Notes under the pieces: model-generated
Told to the model about the DNA's origin: nothing
Database searches by the model: none
The model's input: the letters and a program-made list of their open reading frames with translations, nothing else
Made by a program: the position numbers and the translations under genes
Assembly: GCA_028023455.1 (NCBI GenBank)
Contig: JAQFVV010000020.1
Coordinates: 12,624,385-12,688,384, forward strand
Direction of reading: 5' to 3'
DNA: 64,000 nucleotides
From: Epiperipatus broadwayi
Lineage: Eukaryota > Onychophora > Udeonychophora > Euonychophora > Peripatidae
Shown here: piece by piece, positions 12,380 to 25,309 of the stretch
Numbering within the stretch: position 1 is the stretch's first letter
Layout: every line of letters begins with the position of its first letter

Positions 12380-15300
12380 GATTAAGCGACATGCAGATTA
12401 AAATAACATTGGAGATATTCTGGTGAGCACATAAAAACATACACTAAAATACACTTTAGCTTAACTTATTGCATCAAACAATATGCAATCTCTTCACTTT
12501 TTATATAAAATATTTATATACAAAAACGTTCATGATTAAGAGATATTTACAAACAAAAAGATATTTTAAATTCTTTTTACTGGTTATAATGACTTAGTTT
12601 CTACATGACTAAAACTTTCAAAGTTCTAAACTAAAATAAAAATGAGTCTGCACTAATGAATCCATTTCTCTCATATTACTACTTGGAGATAAGAGAAGAG
12701 ATAAAATTCGTTTTTAGGTTTTCTTAGTAATAAAGTTTCTTGCAGTGTCCCAGATATGTTGATGTTCCAGATATGTTAGTCCATATTCTAGGTAATTTAT
12801 AAGTGGTGCATAAGTGATTCAGCTTGTTAAATTAAAGCATTTAGAATAACAAATCCTTACATCTTTTCTGAAATAATACATATGGTAGAAATAATCATTT
12901 TGATACTTTTTTGAATTAGTGACAACCATTATGTCTTGAACAATTGACATATTAAGCATCACATGAGAGTTTTGCTCTGTTTATCAACAATTGACATATT
13001 AGGATGTTTAATTTGCTGTGAATGATTTTTTATATTTGATAATGAGGTTTCAGTAGAAATGACCATTACTTACATTTATCATTCAGGTGCAAATGCCATA
13101 GCAATGTTTGGGCACGTATATGTAATATGTTTAAATTCGACTATATTTTGCTTAAACATAATTGTATGCTTTATTTATTATTGATGTGAGTAAGATTTAC
13201 ATTTCTATTTTATTATTACACTTCTGTGATTCAAAACTGAAATATGAAAGAAATCTCAAAATACTGTTTCTATTGATTTTTATAAGACTTTTTTATTACT
13301 ATAACAAATATCTCACAATCCTAAATAGACATCTGAAAAATTATATGAAGTTTTATTCTTTGGAGCATTTTCAATTACTGATTATCTTGTCTCAAGATGA
13401 ACACAATTCTTTAAATATTTACAGAAATATTATAAAAATCTTTTTTTTTTCATTATGCTTTGTAAAAGCTGCACAATACATTTTTTTATAAGTGGTATAT
13501 GCAGAACTTCTATATATGATAAATTTGGGCATATAATAAATATATTATTTTTTTATTTTTATGATAATCTTGAGAAAATTTTATTTTACAAAAATAAATG
13601 TATAAAAGACATTTTGTTTTTTAACTACAAAAAATATTAAAAATAATAAAGTTTCTCTTTAAGTAATAAATCATCTCTATCTGTTATCTTCATAATAGTA
13701 TATATTCCCAGATTATTCAATATTTATTTTTAATTTTAAATGACAGTTTTCTTTATTCTTTTCCAGAGTCATCTCTTAGAAGTGGAGACATCATTGGTTT
13801 TGCATTTTAGAACATTAAATTGTTAATATAAAGAAATAAAAGTGACTGCTAAATATATAAATACTTTAAATTCAGTTTTAAATTCTCAGTGTTCATTGAT
13901 GAAGCTAAAAACTAAACACTGATTTGATGATGAAGTAGAATAACATTCCCATTAGCATCTTTTGATTACTCAGTCCTAGACAACAGGAAATTCTGAAATA
14001 AAATGAAAAGAATTATCTTGAAACCTTTCATCTACATTCTTCATAATTCATAATATTAACAAAGTATGCAATTTAGCTATTGAACTCTAAAATGCATTCA
14101 GATAACAACAATCTTGTCACACTTCATTCTTATACCATTATCATCTATCTTCCAAAAGACAGATTTCATATCTAAGCTTTTATTTTCACAGATCCATAGT
14201 TCTTTTTACTACTCATCAATTAACTTCTCTTTTCTTAACTCTTATCATCATATCTTTTATAGTCTCTTCGATCACATTTTTTATAATTTCTTCCCTTTAA
14301 ATACACTTTTTTTCCGGGTTTTCTTTTTTTTAAAATAATTTTCATAAAAATAGTGTTTACTTTTTTCAATATTCACTATTATATTTCTGATCTCTTTTCA
14401 ACCACTACATCCTATTCTTCTCCAGATTCACATAAGTATAGTCTCCATCTCTTCCTTTCAATTTTTCTAATTGATGCTTCTGCTTCATATAAGGAAATAC
14501 CTCAAACAACAATCCACATAATAATATTAGATTATTAAGAATGACTAGCCTTTGCAGTTCTCTTCTCTAGGAATCATATTGTCAGAAGTATTATAAGGAA
14601 ATGAATTTAACAAAGTTTTGGTTTAAATAATATTCAGTTCATTAACAATATTTTTCAGAGAAAACAGACTATTCACTCTTCGTGATTGTAATGTAATAGC
14701 AGAGTGGTAGATTCAAAAATATTATTTTTTGAAACTGATTTCACAGCTGAATAAAGTCATACTTTTTAAAGCTGAATTATTAAGAAAAACTCATTACTTT
14801 GGTAATTAAATGCCACATCATCTTCCAAGCAACAGACTAAATAATTATTTGTTTTCCTGAGTCATTTCATTGTAGGTCTATACATTTTTAATGTTAAATT
14901 TTGTGAATGAAGTAAATAGAAAAATTATAGTATTTGTATTTTTCTGACTTCAATTTCTTATCTCAGAAAACAAAGTAAAAAAAGGTATACTTTAGCGCTA
15001 CCTACTGGAATCCTGAATAATCAAGAGACATGATGTGATATACTATTATAATATCTATATTTCCAGAACGGTTTAATATTTCAGGCTATTAATTTGAAAA
15101 ACATTAAAGAAATAAAAGATGGTTGTAGATGTATAATTGAATTTGTTTTAAGTAGAATTTCAAAGTTCTCAGAGAAAAGGTAAAAATAAATCTAAGAATA
15201 ATAATATTTGTTGTACTATGCTATTTGGCATCCATGATCACTCAAGCTTGCAATAGATGGCTCTAGAAGCTCAAAAAGAATTTATACTGGAACGGAAGCT

Positions 15301-16294
15301 AAAAAAAGTCATGTGATGCAAATAATCTTGAGGTAGCAAACAAAGAGGATGCAAGGAAGCACCTAGCAAAGGATAGCTGCAAATATTTTTAAATTTTGAA
15401 TTAATCTTTTTTCTTGAGTGACTTTTTGAGTGCAAAATTTCTTTCAAGTGCAATTGCAGTTGGCACTTTTTTAATTTCACTGTTATTTTTTGAATATTTC
15501 AAATAGTGAAAATTTTATATTCTTTCTGTACAGTTTGCAATATTGCTTGATCTTGAAAAATTACCACGGGTTATGTTATTCTTCACAGGACCTTTTGCTA
15601 TTGGGTTTATTATTGATTAATTAAATACTATTCAAATATCGGAATAAATAATTTTGTGCATTTATCATTATAAATATTTTATTAAATTAGAAAAGGAAAT
15701 GATTACATATGAATAATTATTAATAATAAATAACTTACTGATGCCATGTTTTTTCCTCTATTGATCAAGTAATGTGCTTTCACTTACTGTTAATAAATGA
15801 ACAAATAATATCAATAAACATTTTAGATGAATTGAACATTATTCTTTATGATCTAAATTCATGGAAACAAATAATGGAAATTAACAAACAATCGCACGCC
15901 TGAACAAATTTTCCTCATTAATACAAATTACAATACTTTTATAAAATTAGTATAGAGATAACCCTAACAGTGAATATTCAGAGGCCCACATGGTGGGTCA
16001 CATATAAGCCATGGAGACAAATCAAATGAATGAATAATACAGATTAAGAAAAGTAACAGTACTAATGTATTATTATTAAACCTCAATTAATTCTTTATAT
16101 AGCTTATGTGTACATTCACGATTATTTAATTATCACTAAAATATCACCAAACCTAATAAACACTCTCACATAACAAGTACATAAGATATATTAAAATTCA
16201 CATAAAGTTATGGTCAGAGTAAAATAATTAAATAACAAATAAAATCTTTTAATTTCTCATTAATACCTAATGCTTCAATGTATATAGATGTCAG
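12380..16294. other. Long AT-rich stretch, no recognised gene
   Basis: Several short open frames (13162-13491, 14114-14538, 15271-15480) were inspected; all are low-complexity and match no family I know. About 15222-15262 is a faint echo of family 1 arm sequence (TTTGGCATCCATGATCACTC), too degraded to bound. Confidence 0.45.
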
Positions 16295-16307
16295 TCAATT
16301 CCCATTA

Positions 16308-16731
16308 CATGATCACCATTTCTTATGCTTGCTCATAACTGTTATTAAAACAGGAAAAACTATCCATACAGTAGTGCCACTCAGTGCAAGCCAGAGTAAT
16401 CAATGGATGCCAGAAGACTTGTGCATAAAATCCCTATCTAGTGCCTACTCATCCAATATCCCCAGACTAGTTTCTGGCTTATAGTCTTCATCAGTGAGGT
16501 GCCTGCTGGAGGTGGCTGCTGGGGGTTACATTAGATCCTAAGAGCTAGGTGCAGTGTTCTCTGATCCAAGACTCCTCACTGATTAGGGCCACAAGCCAGA
16601 AATTATTCTGGGGATATTGGATGAGTAGGCAATAGATAGGGATTTTTATGCACAAGCCTTCTGTCATCCATTGGTTACTCTGGCTTGCACTGAGTGACAC
16701 TACTGTATGGCGAGGTTTGCTTGTTTCAATA
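16308..16731. mobile_element. Hammerhead foldback family 1, copy E, with target duplication
   Basis: Begins CATGATCACCATTTCTTATG and ends GCTTGTTTCAATA, the same ends as copies B and I. Flanks are TCAATTCCCATTA (16295-16307) and TCAATTTTCATTA (16732-16744), a 13-bp duplication with two mismatches. The left arm has a minus-strand hammerhead with intact core. The right arm has a degraded plus-strand motif (CTGATTA, then GAAATTATTC; G8 and stem III changed). Confidence 0.85.
16451..16500 (-). ncRNA. Hammerhead ribozyme, type I, core intact (copy E, minus strand)
   Basis: On the minus strand: CACCTCA, CTGATGA (complement of 16488-16494), a weak stem II (GAC-TATAA-GCC), A, GAAAC, TAGTC and TGGGGATATTGGAT. 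Predicted cleavage lies between plus-strand positions 16465 and 16464, after GTC. Proximal stem I is present. The distal 5' strand of stem I has been lost to the deletion at the foldback centre, so tertiary contacts are probably impaired. Confidence 0.68.
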
Positions 16732-16744
16732 TCAATTTTCATTA

Positions 16745-18238
16745 GTAAATCAATTCAATACCTTAGTCATTTATGCAAATATATTTATCCATATAAAATT
16801 AAAATGTACATCAGTTATATGTATTTAATCAGTATTTACTTCAAAATTTTAATTTGTGATAGAGAACAACAATAAAACAAAGATTTTTTTTTTTCTATAT
16901 TTAAAATATTTAATGGTATAAATGAAATCACTAATTTAATCACGTTTGTTTTCCATTTCAAAGTTGCAGATAACAAAATACAAATTCATTTTCTAATTGA
17001 TGAGTTGTAATAAATTAATAAATGTGTGATCATTTAAAAGCAGAAAAGGTTTTCATTGTTTTAAATGTCTTTATTCAGATTAGTGTTTTCAATACTATTA
17101 GTATTATAGTCATAGCTTTATACAATTAATTTTGCTAAAAGTTGTTTATTGTTTATAGAATTTGCATAAAATTGAATGTATTGTTTTATTTATATTTAAA
17201 TCTATGCAAAAGATCTTATAGAGACCATTTTTTTTGGATAGAAGAAAGCTGGCTCCTTTTTTATTTAATGTGTCTTATCTTTGGCTATAGACCATACCTC
17301 TTTCACTTTTCTCTTTCTGTTGTCTCTCTCAGTGCATATAACATCTGTTTTAAAGATATCAAATTCATAGCCTGACTGTCACTAGTGTTCCAAAAATATC
17401 GAGTATTCACTGCTTCTTTTTGCCATTATATAAGTAGTTGTGTTGACCTAGTCTTGTAGACAGGTTAGCCCTAGTTTCTCCATAGTATGCATTTGAACAA
17501 TTTGAATCTTTGCACCCTATTTTATATACTACTTGATATGCTGTCTCCATAGTTACCTTATATTTAGAGTTTTTTAACAATTTATTTAAAGGAGAGAACC
17601 AAATTTATGAGTTATAATACTAATACACAAATATACTAATAAATTTTTAAAATCTATTACTTCTTAAAAACTGATAATGATTAGATATAAAATAATGAAA
17701 CAAATAATAAATGTATAAATTCAATTCAATAAAAGTGTGTTCCAATATTTTAAAACCAGAATTCATATTTAAATGCAATTACCTTTATTATCCAATCCGT
17801 ATGGTATGCTTCTGTTTGGCAATTTATGTAGCTCAGTCTTTAAAATATCACAGCAGGGATAATAAATAGAGAGATGATAATTGTCTGTGTTGGTTAATTT
17901 AGAATAATGTTCATTTTCAATCATTAATAACTTGAGATTATACTATTGTATATTTTAATGAACAACTTGTAGAAGTAATAAAGAATCATAGATGGTTTTG
18001 AAAAAAACTTAAATCGATGCTTAAAAGACATTGAGGCATATTGATACTATTCATTCTTTGGGTCAAAACTGAGATGAGTTCAATAATGTATGGAATAATT
18101 CAAAAGAATATTTTATAGAATTTTCTGTAACAAAACCAGTAATCAGTTTGTACACATTATTTATACTCAGATAAAATAATTTCTAGAAGGTTACTATTCA
18201 ATAATCCAAAAGTCAATTAACATAAAATTTAAATGGAG
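16745..18238. other. AT-rich sequence with no recognised feature
   Basis: The frame at 17142-17375 shows no domain. No repeat boundary is recognised. Confidence 0.45.
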
Positions 18239-18245
18239 ACAATAT

Positions 18246-18341
18246 TGTCAAGTGTTGGTGGCTAGTGGTTAGCATAGCTGCCTTCCAAGCAGCTGGCCCG
18301 GGTTCGCTTCCTGGTCAATGCTTTGACATATGAAAAAAAAA
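18246..18341 (+). mobile_element. tRNA-Gly(UCC)-derived mini-SINE, copy 2, with target duplication
   Basis: A 96-bp insertion. 18252-18322 closely follows the eukaryotic tRNA-Gly(TCC) pattern: box A region TGGCTAGTGGTTAGC, anticodon arm CTGCCTTCCAAGCAG and box B GGTTCGCTTCC. It is preceded by TGTCAA, followed by TTGACATATG and an A-tail, and flanked by perfect ACAATAT copies (18239-18245 and 18342-18348). The duplication plus A-tail shows insertion by LINE-type retrotransposition. The body is only a tRNA with about 15 extra bases, unusually short for a SINE. Acceptor-stem mismatches argue against a working tRNA gene. Confidence 0.88.
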
Positions 18342-18348
18342 ACAATAT

Positions 18349-20533
18349 GACTTATACTAAGGTTCCTACTTTAGGCATATAATTATCGATTTATAACTAC
18401 CAATTATAGAAATTCAACTTTTTCATTAATTATATTAATAAAATTACACTAGATCAACCTTAAATTCTAAATTTAATAAATTTGGTTTTTAATTAACAAA
18501 AGAGAACAGGATATATATATAAAATTCTAAAACCATAATTTGAATTAAAATACGATTATTTACACTTATTTTAACTTTCTTGAGATTTAACTTTACCTCT
18601 ATATGTAACATTACTCTTAAAACAAAATAATCTAATACTCTTATTTGATTTTCAGTATTTGAATTTTATATATTTCATTAATTGGTTGTTTAATAAAATT
18701 TATTTTATAATTATATTATATTCACAGACACCCATGAAATGGGGCATTGCACCTGTCCACTTGGAAATGTCATTTAAGTGACCCAATTCAAAATTAGCTT
18801 AATTAATTAATTCTATATTATTCAAATTCAGTATTAATATCATATTAATGTTGTTTTAATTTCCTCACTTATCAATATTAATATTAAAATAAATATTTGA
18901 AACAAGTTATTAGATAGAAATTTTGGGTTGGACTAATTCCATCACCGTCACAAACTTCAGGCAGACGCAAATTATTGTGTAATTTAGTTAGAAAAGAAAG
19001 ACATTTTAAACATATGTCTTCTATCCTCGATCTTGCATCCTATTAATTGTGCAAGAGGTGTTCTCATTTTTATTAAAAATACTAATAATAATAATCAATA
19101 AGTACATTGTGGTACTTAAATTCTTTATATAATTTTATGTAGAATAATTTGAAAATGTTAAAAATATTTTAATTTTAAAATTTTCATATATAAGTTTTAC
19201 AATTTATGAAGAAATTTATGATTAGCAATTTTTAAGTTTTCTTTGGTTTTTGATTTTATGATAATTATTATATTTTCTTAGCTTTATTGTTTTTTGTGAT
19301 ATGTTAATTTCATACAGAAGAGCATTAAATATTTTATATTACTGTAAAAATTGCATTTTCAATACAGTGTAATTGCATAAAAAAAAAATCAATATGGCGT
19401 TTTCAGTAATCAATAGATTGAATTGTCTATATACGTTATTAAGATATTGGCAAACAATGTTACTACTCTGTTTTGGTAGCCAGTGGTCAAGTTTAACTAT
19501 CAGCTTTTGGGGAGAGAATTGTACATGCACACACATATCTTACAAAAAAAAAATAAACTTAAAAATATTTAATTTTTTATGTTTCAAATTGGCACTTTTA
19601 ACATGCTTACGTTTATTTTATTTCATAAAAAATAGTTCATGTATACACACATGCACACACTACACTGAACATAGAGAACTTCCGAGTAATTTAATAATTC
19701 CTCATTATAATTCAGAACATCTAAGAGATGTATAAGAGATATTAGCAATCGCTAAAGGAAATGCTGCCTACTTCACGTGACTGACAGCTGTCTATTTTAG
19801 TTTTTGTCTGTTGAATGCTTGGATGGCTATCATTATTTTAAGTAAAAGAATTTATGTTTTGAAAAAAAAAAAAGACTTTTTATTCAATAATTTCATTATA
19901 AGTATAAAAAAGACAATTACTTTGAAATCTATTCTTCCATTAAAAAAATCACTGTATATATAAAATAAATCCTCTATTTTTTCCCTCCAAAGTGATAAGA
20001 TAAATATTTATAACAATTATTTTAAAAGAAATTGAGATGAGGTGCTGGATAATATTACATTCTATCAATCAAGACGAGGGTCCAGAATCTGATGCTACTG
20101 TTTCATGAACTAATTGACAAGAGTTTTCATTTCTTATGCTAAATATCGGATATTTTGATTAGATAAAGATTCAAAATTAAGTGATTTTTTTTCTTAAAGC
20201 TTGCTTTTATTGACAGGTACACAGCAAACAAATTTGCTCCTAAGATCAACGAATTCAACATTATTCAAGATTAGGGGAGAATATAATCAGCAAACTAGAG
20301 GATTTTTTTACTCTTTTTTAAATGAAAGGGACCATGCTAATATTTGATAATAAAATAAATTGTCCATAATGGCTAAATCAAATTATTAGTTTTACAATAA
20401 CTCTCTTCATAGTGAAAGACAATGTGATAATACTAAATAAACAATTTAATATTGATCAAGTGGAATTTTGTGATTTTAAAAAAACAGTGTCCAGAAGGAA
20501 AAACAAATAACAGAAAGATAACAATATATATAT
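18349..20533. other. AT-rich sequence with no recognised feature
   Basis: The open frame at 19373-19735 has no recognisable domain. No tandem or inverted structure stood out. Confidence 0.45.
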
Positions 20534-20630
20534 TTATATGTTAAAGCGTTGGCAGGGAAATAAACCCTGGGACAACTACTTAAAAAGCAGCTATGCTAGC
20601 AACTAGGCCACCAACGCTTGACATATATAA
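20534..20630 (-). mobile_element. tRNA-derived mini-SINE, copy 3
   Basis: On the minus strand: ATATGTCAAGCGTTGGTGGC, then CTAGTTGCTAGC, an anticodon arm CTGCTTTTTAAG, box B-like AGGGTTTATTTCC and CCAACGCTTTAACATAT. The acceptor stem AAGCGTTGG/CCAACGCTT extends outward into ATATGTC/AACATAT. It is more degraded than copy 2 and no A-tail remains. Confidence 0.75.
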
Positions 20631-22937
20631 AAATATTTTATCATGAGAACCACAAAAGGTATCAAATTTCTGAAAATGATGATCTAATACTATTATTTGA
20701 CAATAGTACTCTGTGATCAATTTCATCTATTTATTTTAATGCAAATAGACATGCACATACTATATATGCTTTATCAAGAAATGTTTTACTCTTTTCTACA
20801 TGGAATTGATATTCTTAACATGTCTGCATTTATTTTTGTTATCTTCTTTTGTTATAGCTACAAAATGGCTAACTTTGAGCTATTTGGGAGCATTATGATG
20901 GTGATACTGTTATTTAAGCTTTTATTCAGTACTTAGACTATCTATAATGTTAGTTTACCAGTATGCTTTTTTCTTGTTTAGAAATTACTCATTAGAATTA
21001 TTAGTTTTTAAAAAATCTGAAGATGTGGGTATGATATCAATCTCATACAATATTAGATCGGTGCCAATGTTTGGACATCACTGTTGCTACATTTCTCGAT
21101 GTCAAGTTAATTCCAAAGATCATGCTTAGTTTTAAAAAGAAAACTTGTAATTTTCAGTAATTTATTTACATATTTAATTTTATTTGTGCAATGTATTTGT
21201 AAAATATTTATATTGAATCTTAAAAAAAACTTGATTACATGTACACTTAAATTTGAAAATGTTTGTTTTTAAAAAGACAAGTTGTAGGAATGTATATAAT
21301 AAAAGCAGAAGTCATTTTTATAAGCTAATGAAAATTGCTTTCATAAATGCCAGTAAAGTCATTATAGGAAATAATGTAATTTTTACTTTTAAAACATATT
21401 TTCATTCTTTTATAATGCCATTTCATAAAGACTCATCTAAAATTTGTTCCATTCTACAATTTTTATAATCAAACAAGATTATGATATGATAATAAAAATG
21501 GCCATTGTTATAGTTAAGAATTCAATTTGGTACATTATTTTTCTATTTTGCATAGTTCAAATATTAACTTTCAGAATGTCTTTTGTTGTAAGCTTATATT
21601 TGTAATAAATAATGTAAAGATTATCAATATATAATAAGGAATAAAGGTTCAATTGTAAAAATGAAATGTTGCGAATATGACAAGTTCTCACTGGAGTCGT
21701 CCAAAAAAACGAGAGAAGAATTTATAATGAATATGTTATTTTATATAAAAAAATACTTTATATATATATTGTTATAACTGAACTTATATTTAATTAATGG
21801 TCTAGTCCAAATTCCATCTTATCTTGATCAGATTGAGTGTTCACCAATGTAGACTGATAGATATATGAACAGATAACATACACATAATAGTAAAAACAGA
21901 CAATGGATGAAGCTGCTCAGTGAATCTGATTGTTTTCATTATGGAAAGGGATGTGAAGTGAGAGAACAATGAATTACTGTAAGACCTCAATGGCAAAATG
22001 CATGTTGGCTCCACTTTAGGGTTTAAACAATGAGGGAAGCATCTGTTAAATTGGAAACTGCTAACCTAAATCAGACATAAGAAAAGCAGTCACAGAACAA
22101 CCACAAGTGTCACCAGAGCTACTCATGAGTCAAACTGTCACAATACAGCTGTAAGTGATAGATAAACTTAGAAGGGCAGTTGAAATTCTTTAAATTTATA
22201 GTTACATGGCAACTAGATGCTATACCTCACCAATGGTATTAGGCAGATAAAACTATTGTATATATATTGCAAATATATATTTGTATATTTGCTTTAATTT
22301 AATAAATATTTAATGGTATTTTATAAGTCTGTGTTATCATAATCATGGATAAACACCCACATGTATATACACACTTTATTTAAATTGTAAGATATTCTGA
22401 CATCAAAAATTTAAAAGGCAACAACCCTATGAAGAAAACCATGCATGACTTTTTCTATTTATATTCATTTAATTTTAAGAATCAAAAATTAAGTATTATA
22501 CATTATTCCTGAGTAAAATGTTTTTTTTTTTCTTTTTTGTAATTTCTACATTTAAAATTTTTAATGACAACCAACATTTGTATTCATGTTTGTTGTAATC
22601 TATAAGAACATTTTTTTTTAAATTTATCTTTAACGAAATGTTTTAATATAATTTTGTTATCTTTACCTATGTGAATATTTAGATCTAAATATTTAATTGT
22701 ATCTTCAGATTCTACTTTTGTAAATTTAATATTATATACATATTATTATTAAAATTATTAAAATATTATTTATAGCTCTTTTATTATCAATAATTATTCT
22801 TTTTTAACTATAATACTTTCACATTCATTAATTGTGGAACCCATAACCTATACTTTATATATATATACCAAAGTTCATTATTATTTTAAAAATCTAAATT
22901 ATTATGTTTTAATGTTAATCTTTCTTTTAATATTTAT
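20631..22937. other. AT-rich sequence with a more mixed central block
   Basis: About 21770-22260 has more even base composition than its surroundings and could be a decayed repeat, but I cannot assign it. The frames at 20697-21468 show no domains. Confidence 0.4.
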
Positions 22938-23268
22938 TGTTATTAAAACAGGCAAAACTCTCCATACAGTAGTGCCACTCTGTGTCAACCAGAGTAATCA
23001 ATAGATGCCAGAGGCTTGTGCATAAAATCCCTATCTAGTGCCTACTCATCCAATATCCCCAGAATTTCTGGCTTGTAGTCTTCATCAGTGAGGGGTTTTA
23101 CTAGTCTGGAGATATTGGATGAGTAGGCACTAGATATGGATTTTATGCACAAGCCTTCTGGCATCCATTGATTACTCTGGTTGGCACAGAGTGGCACTAC
23201 TGTATGGAGAGTTTTGCCTGTTTTAATAACAATAATGTGCTAGCATAAGAAATAGTGATCATGTGATT
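22938..23268. mobile_element. Hammerhead foldback family 1, copy F
   Basis: The left arm begins TTGTTATTAAAACAGGC and the right arm runs through GCCTGTTTTAATAACAATAA to GTGATCATGTGATT, so this copy is in reverse orientation relative to B, E and I. The left arm carries a minus-strand hammerhead relic (about 23047-23095): CTGATGA and GAAA are intact, but most of stem III (ACTAG) is deleted, leaving GAAATTC. The right arm lacks the ribozyme 5' half. Confidence 0.8.
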
Positions 23269-23271
23269 ATT

Positions 23272-23420
23272 TTTTATGTTTATATCACTTATAGACTGAT
23301 TTAGTTTTTTTATTAATATTCGTATACTTTTAAGTCTTGGAATATTTAGATATATTTTTTCTAAATCTATTGTAAAAATGCTTTGGTTCCTAGTCAATTA
23401 TTTAATTTGTGATCGTATTA
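23272..23420 (-). pseudogene. Penelope-like reverse transcriptase fragment
   Basis: A minus-strand open stretch of about 45 residues contains FTIDLEKIYLNIP followed by a lysine/isoleucine-rich helix. The aromatic-Thr-hydrophobic-Asp start with a following NIP matches motif A of Penelope-like reverse transcriptases, where one catalytic aspartate lies. No downstream catalytic motif follows on this strand. The plus-strand remnant starting near 23655 begins with the same LNQ(S/Y)I(S/N)DINI segment, so two copies of the family lie here in opposite orientation. The assignment depends on motif resemblance only. Confidence 0.5.
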
Positions 23421-23546
23421 AACAACTGAGTAGGAGTCAAACTATTTTTATCCAAATATTCTAAGACATAATTAAATATTACTAATTTCAGCAGTATGTA
23501 AATAACTTTTACTACTGTTTGAATGTGTAACATTTAGAATTATAAA

Positions 23547-23617
23547 CATATCACAGAACATTCTAGTTTCAAATACATTGCTCAGAAATATTTGGAATGA
23601 GAATATTCTGTGATATG
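23547..23617. repeat. Long hairpin between opposite PLE fragments
   Basis: CATATCACAGAACATTCTAG on the left pairs with the right-hand sequence ending AATATTCTGTGATATG. About 24 bp of stem enclose about 20 bases. It sits at the axis between minus- and plus-strand PLE remnants. Confidence 0.75.
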
Positions 23618-23654
23618 ATTACAAGACTTAAAAATATAATATTAATAAAATATT

Positions 23655-25080
23655 TAAATCAATATATAAATGATATAAACATAATAAATATTATAGAAAA
23701 AAGATTAAGGATATAGAATTTAGGAATATAGATAAAGTTGGGTTATGGGTTGTGTAATTATTGGGTTAACGCCATCAATATTTATAAATGATTTAGAAAG
23801 TATTATAATTAAACAAAAAAAAGGAATCAAGAAATAATACATTATTCTAGATATGATGATATTTTAATTATGGGTAATAAAAGAGCTATGAATAATATTT
23901 TTAATGAGTTTAATAATAATAATATATCATCATCATCATCAACCATTATCAATTCACTGCAGGATGAAGATCTCTCCAAGTTCAATCCATCTTCTTTAAT
24001 CTTTAGCTTCTCTTCTCCACATCATCCCTGCACACTTTCTTATTTCATCCATTCATCTCACATGTGGTCTCTTTCTGGGTCTTTTACAATCTCTTGGAAG
24101 CCAGTTTAAGATTTCAATTGTCCATCTATTATCATCTCTTTTAGCAATATGTCTAGCCAACTTCACTTCAGACTTTTAATTTTTTTAATGAGGTCAGTAA
24201 CACCTGTTTGTTCTCTTACCCATATATTGTGTTTTTTATCTCTTCTTGTTATTCCTAACATGCATCTCTCCATACTTCTTAAATTTACAAAAATAGAATT
24301 TGAAGATAAAATTAATTATTTAGATATAAATATTCACATGGGTAATGATAACAAAATTATATTAAAACATTTTACTAAAAAAAATAAATTAAGAAAAAAT
24401 GTTCTTATAGATTCACAATGGTTAGAAAAGATTGCAGTCACTAAAAATTTAAATATAAAAATGATAAATATAATAAATATAAAAATGTAGCTGATTTGTG
24501 AAAGAAATAATTTGTTAACTTATGTAAAGATTATGGATATAACCCTAAAAATATTAACAATATACTTAAGTTGAAAAAAATCTATATTAAATAATAGCAT
24601 TTCTATGCAAAATGGTTATAAGGATGATAATAATAATAGTTCAAATAAAAAAATTGATCAAACTTTCATATTATTACAAAATTTATAATACCTTATAATA
24701 TTTTTTTTTATATAAACTTACAAATATTCAATGGTTAAGTAGCAAAAGTGTAGAAATATTAATAGTAATTATAATGAGATGATATAAAATACAAAAAAAA
24801 TCATATATAAATTAATTGTGATTATTGCAGTATGATATATTACAGTCATACTGGAAAACAGAGGTAAGAGCCAAAATATATAACAATGCAATCAATAGAT
24901 GAGATGATAAATCTGTTCTATAAATTCAATATTTAACATATGGACATAAAATAAATACTAGCAAAAATATTAAACTTTTAAATTACATTAAAGATCCAAA
25001 AAGAAGCCAAATATATAAAATAAAATCATATTAAACATAACTTAAATAATTATATGAATATTTATAAAACTTCAATAAAT
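23655..25080 (+). pseudogene. Penelope-like element remnant (RT and GIY-YIG regions), frameshifted
   Basis: Pieces in three frames give the order expected of a PLE protein. A stretch near 23770 reads like PSIFINDLE. RYDDILIMGNK follows near 23850-23885, matching the reverse transcriptase catalytic box but one residue short of the usual YVDD or YADD. After an inserted LINE copy (23927-24280) comes KFTKIEFEDKINYLDINIH, as in the PLE thumb region. Near 24840-25010 are pieces (HTGK; KIYNNAI; LNYIKDPKRS) that could be a degraded GIY-YIG endonuclease. Stops and shifts make it nonfunctional. A family 2 hammerhead foldback follows directly, as expected if that foldback is the element's terminal repeat. 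Confidence 0.6.
23927..24280 (-). pseudogene. RTE-like LINE, 5'-truncated 3' end, copy 1
   Basis: On the minus strand this is the last few hundred bases of the LINE seen more fully at 43285-44775. It covers the C-terminal region with REQTGVTDLIKKIK-like sequence, GLPRDC/KRPRK-type basic residues and the RRWIELGE-like end, then CTGCAGTGAATTGATAATGG and a (TGA)n tail, which reads as TCATCATCATC at 23927-23940. It lies inside the PLE remnant and is therefore younger. A visible frameshift and stops make it dead. Confidence 0.8.
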
Positions 25081-25309
25081 TTAGTTAATTAAAATTGAAA
25101 AGAAAATTATATAAGAAAGTATTTGCAAAGAAATCAAGTCATATATCATGTGACTTAATTTAATAAGCTTGTATTACAAATGTTATATAATGAGCATGTT
25201 AATAGCTCTTAACTACCTTTTCAGAATATCCCTATTCTCAGACCAGTTTTTAGCTTTAGTTAAACATTAGATAAAGTACTGGCCTTGATCTGATAATTTA
25301 AATGTACTT

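Noticed and set aside
18252-18322. Functional tRNA-Gly gene
   Set aside because: Flanked by a target duplication and A-tail, acceptor-stem mismatches, no Pol III T-run directly after it, and shared flanks with other dispersed copies; it is a SINE.
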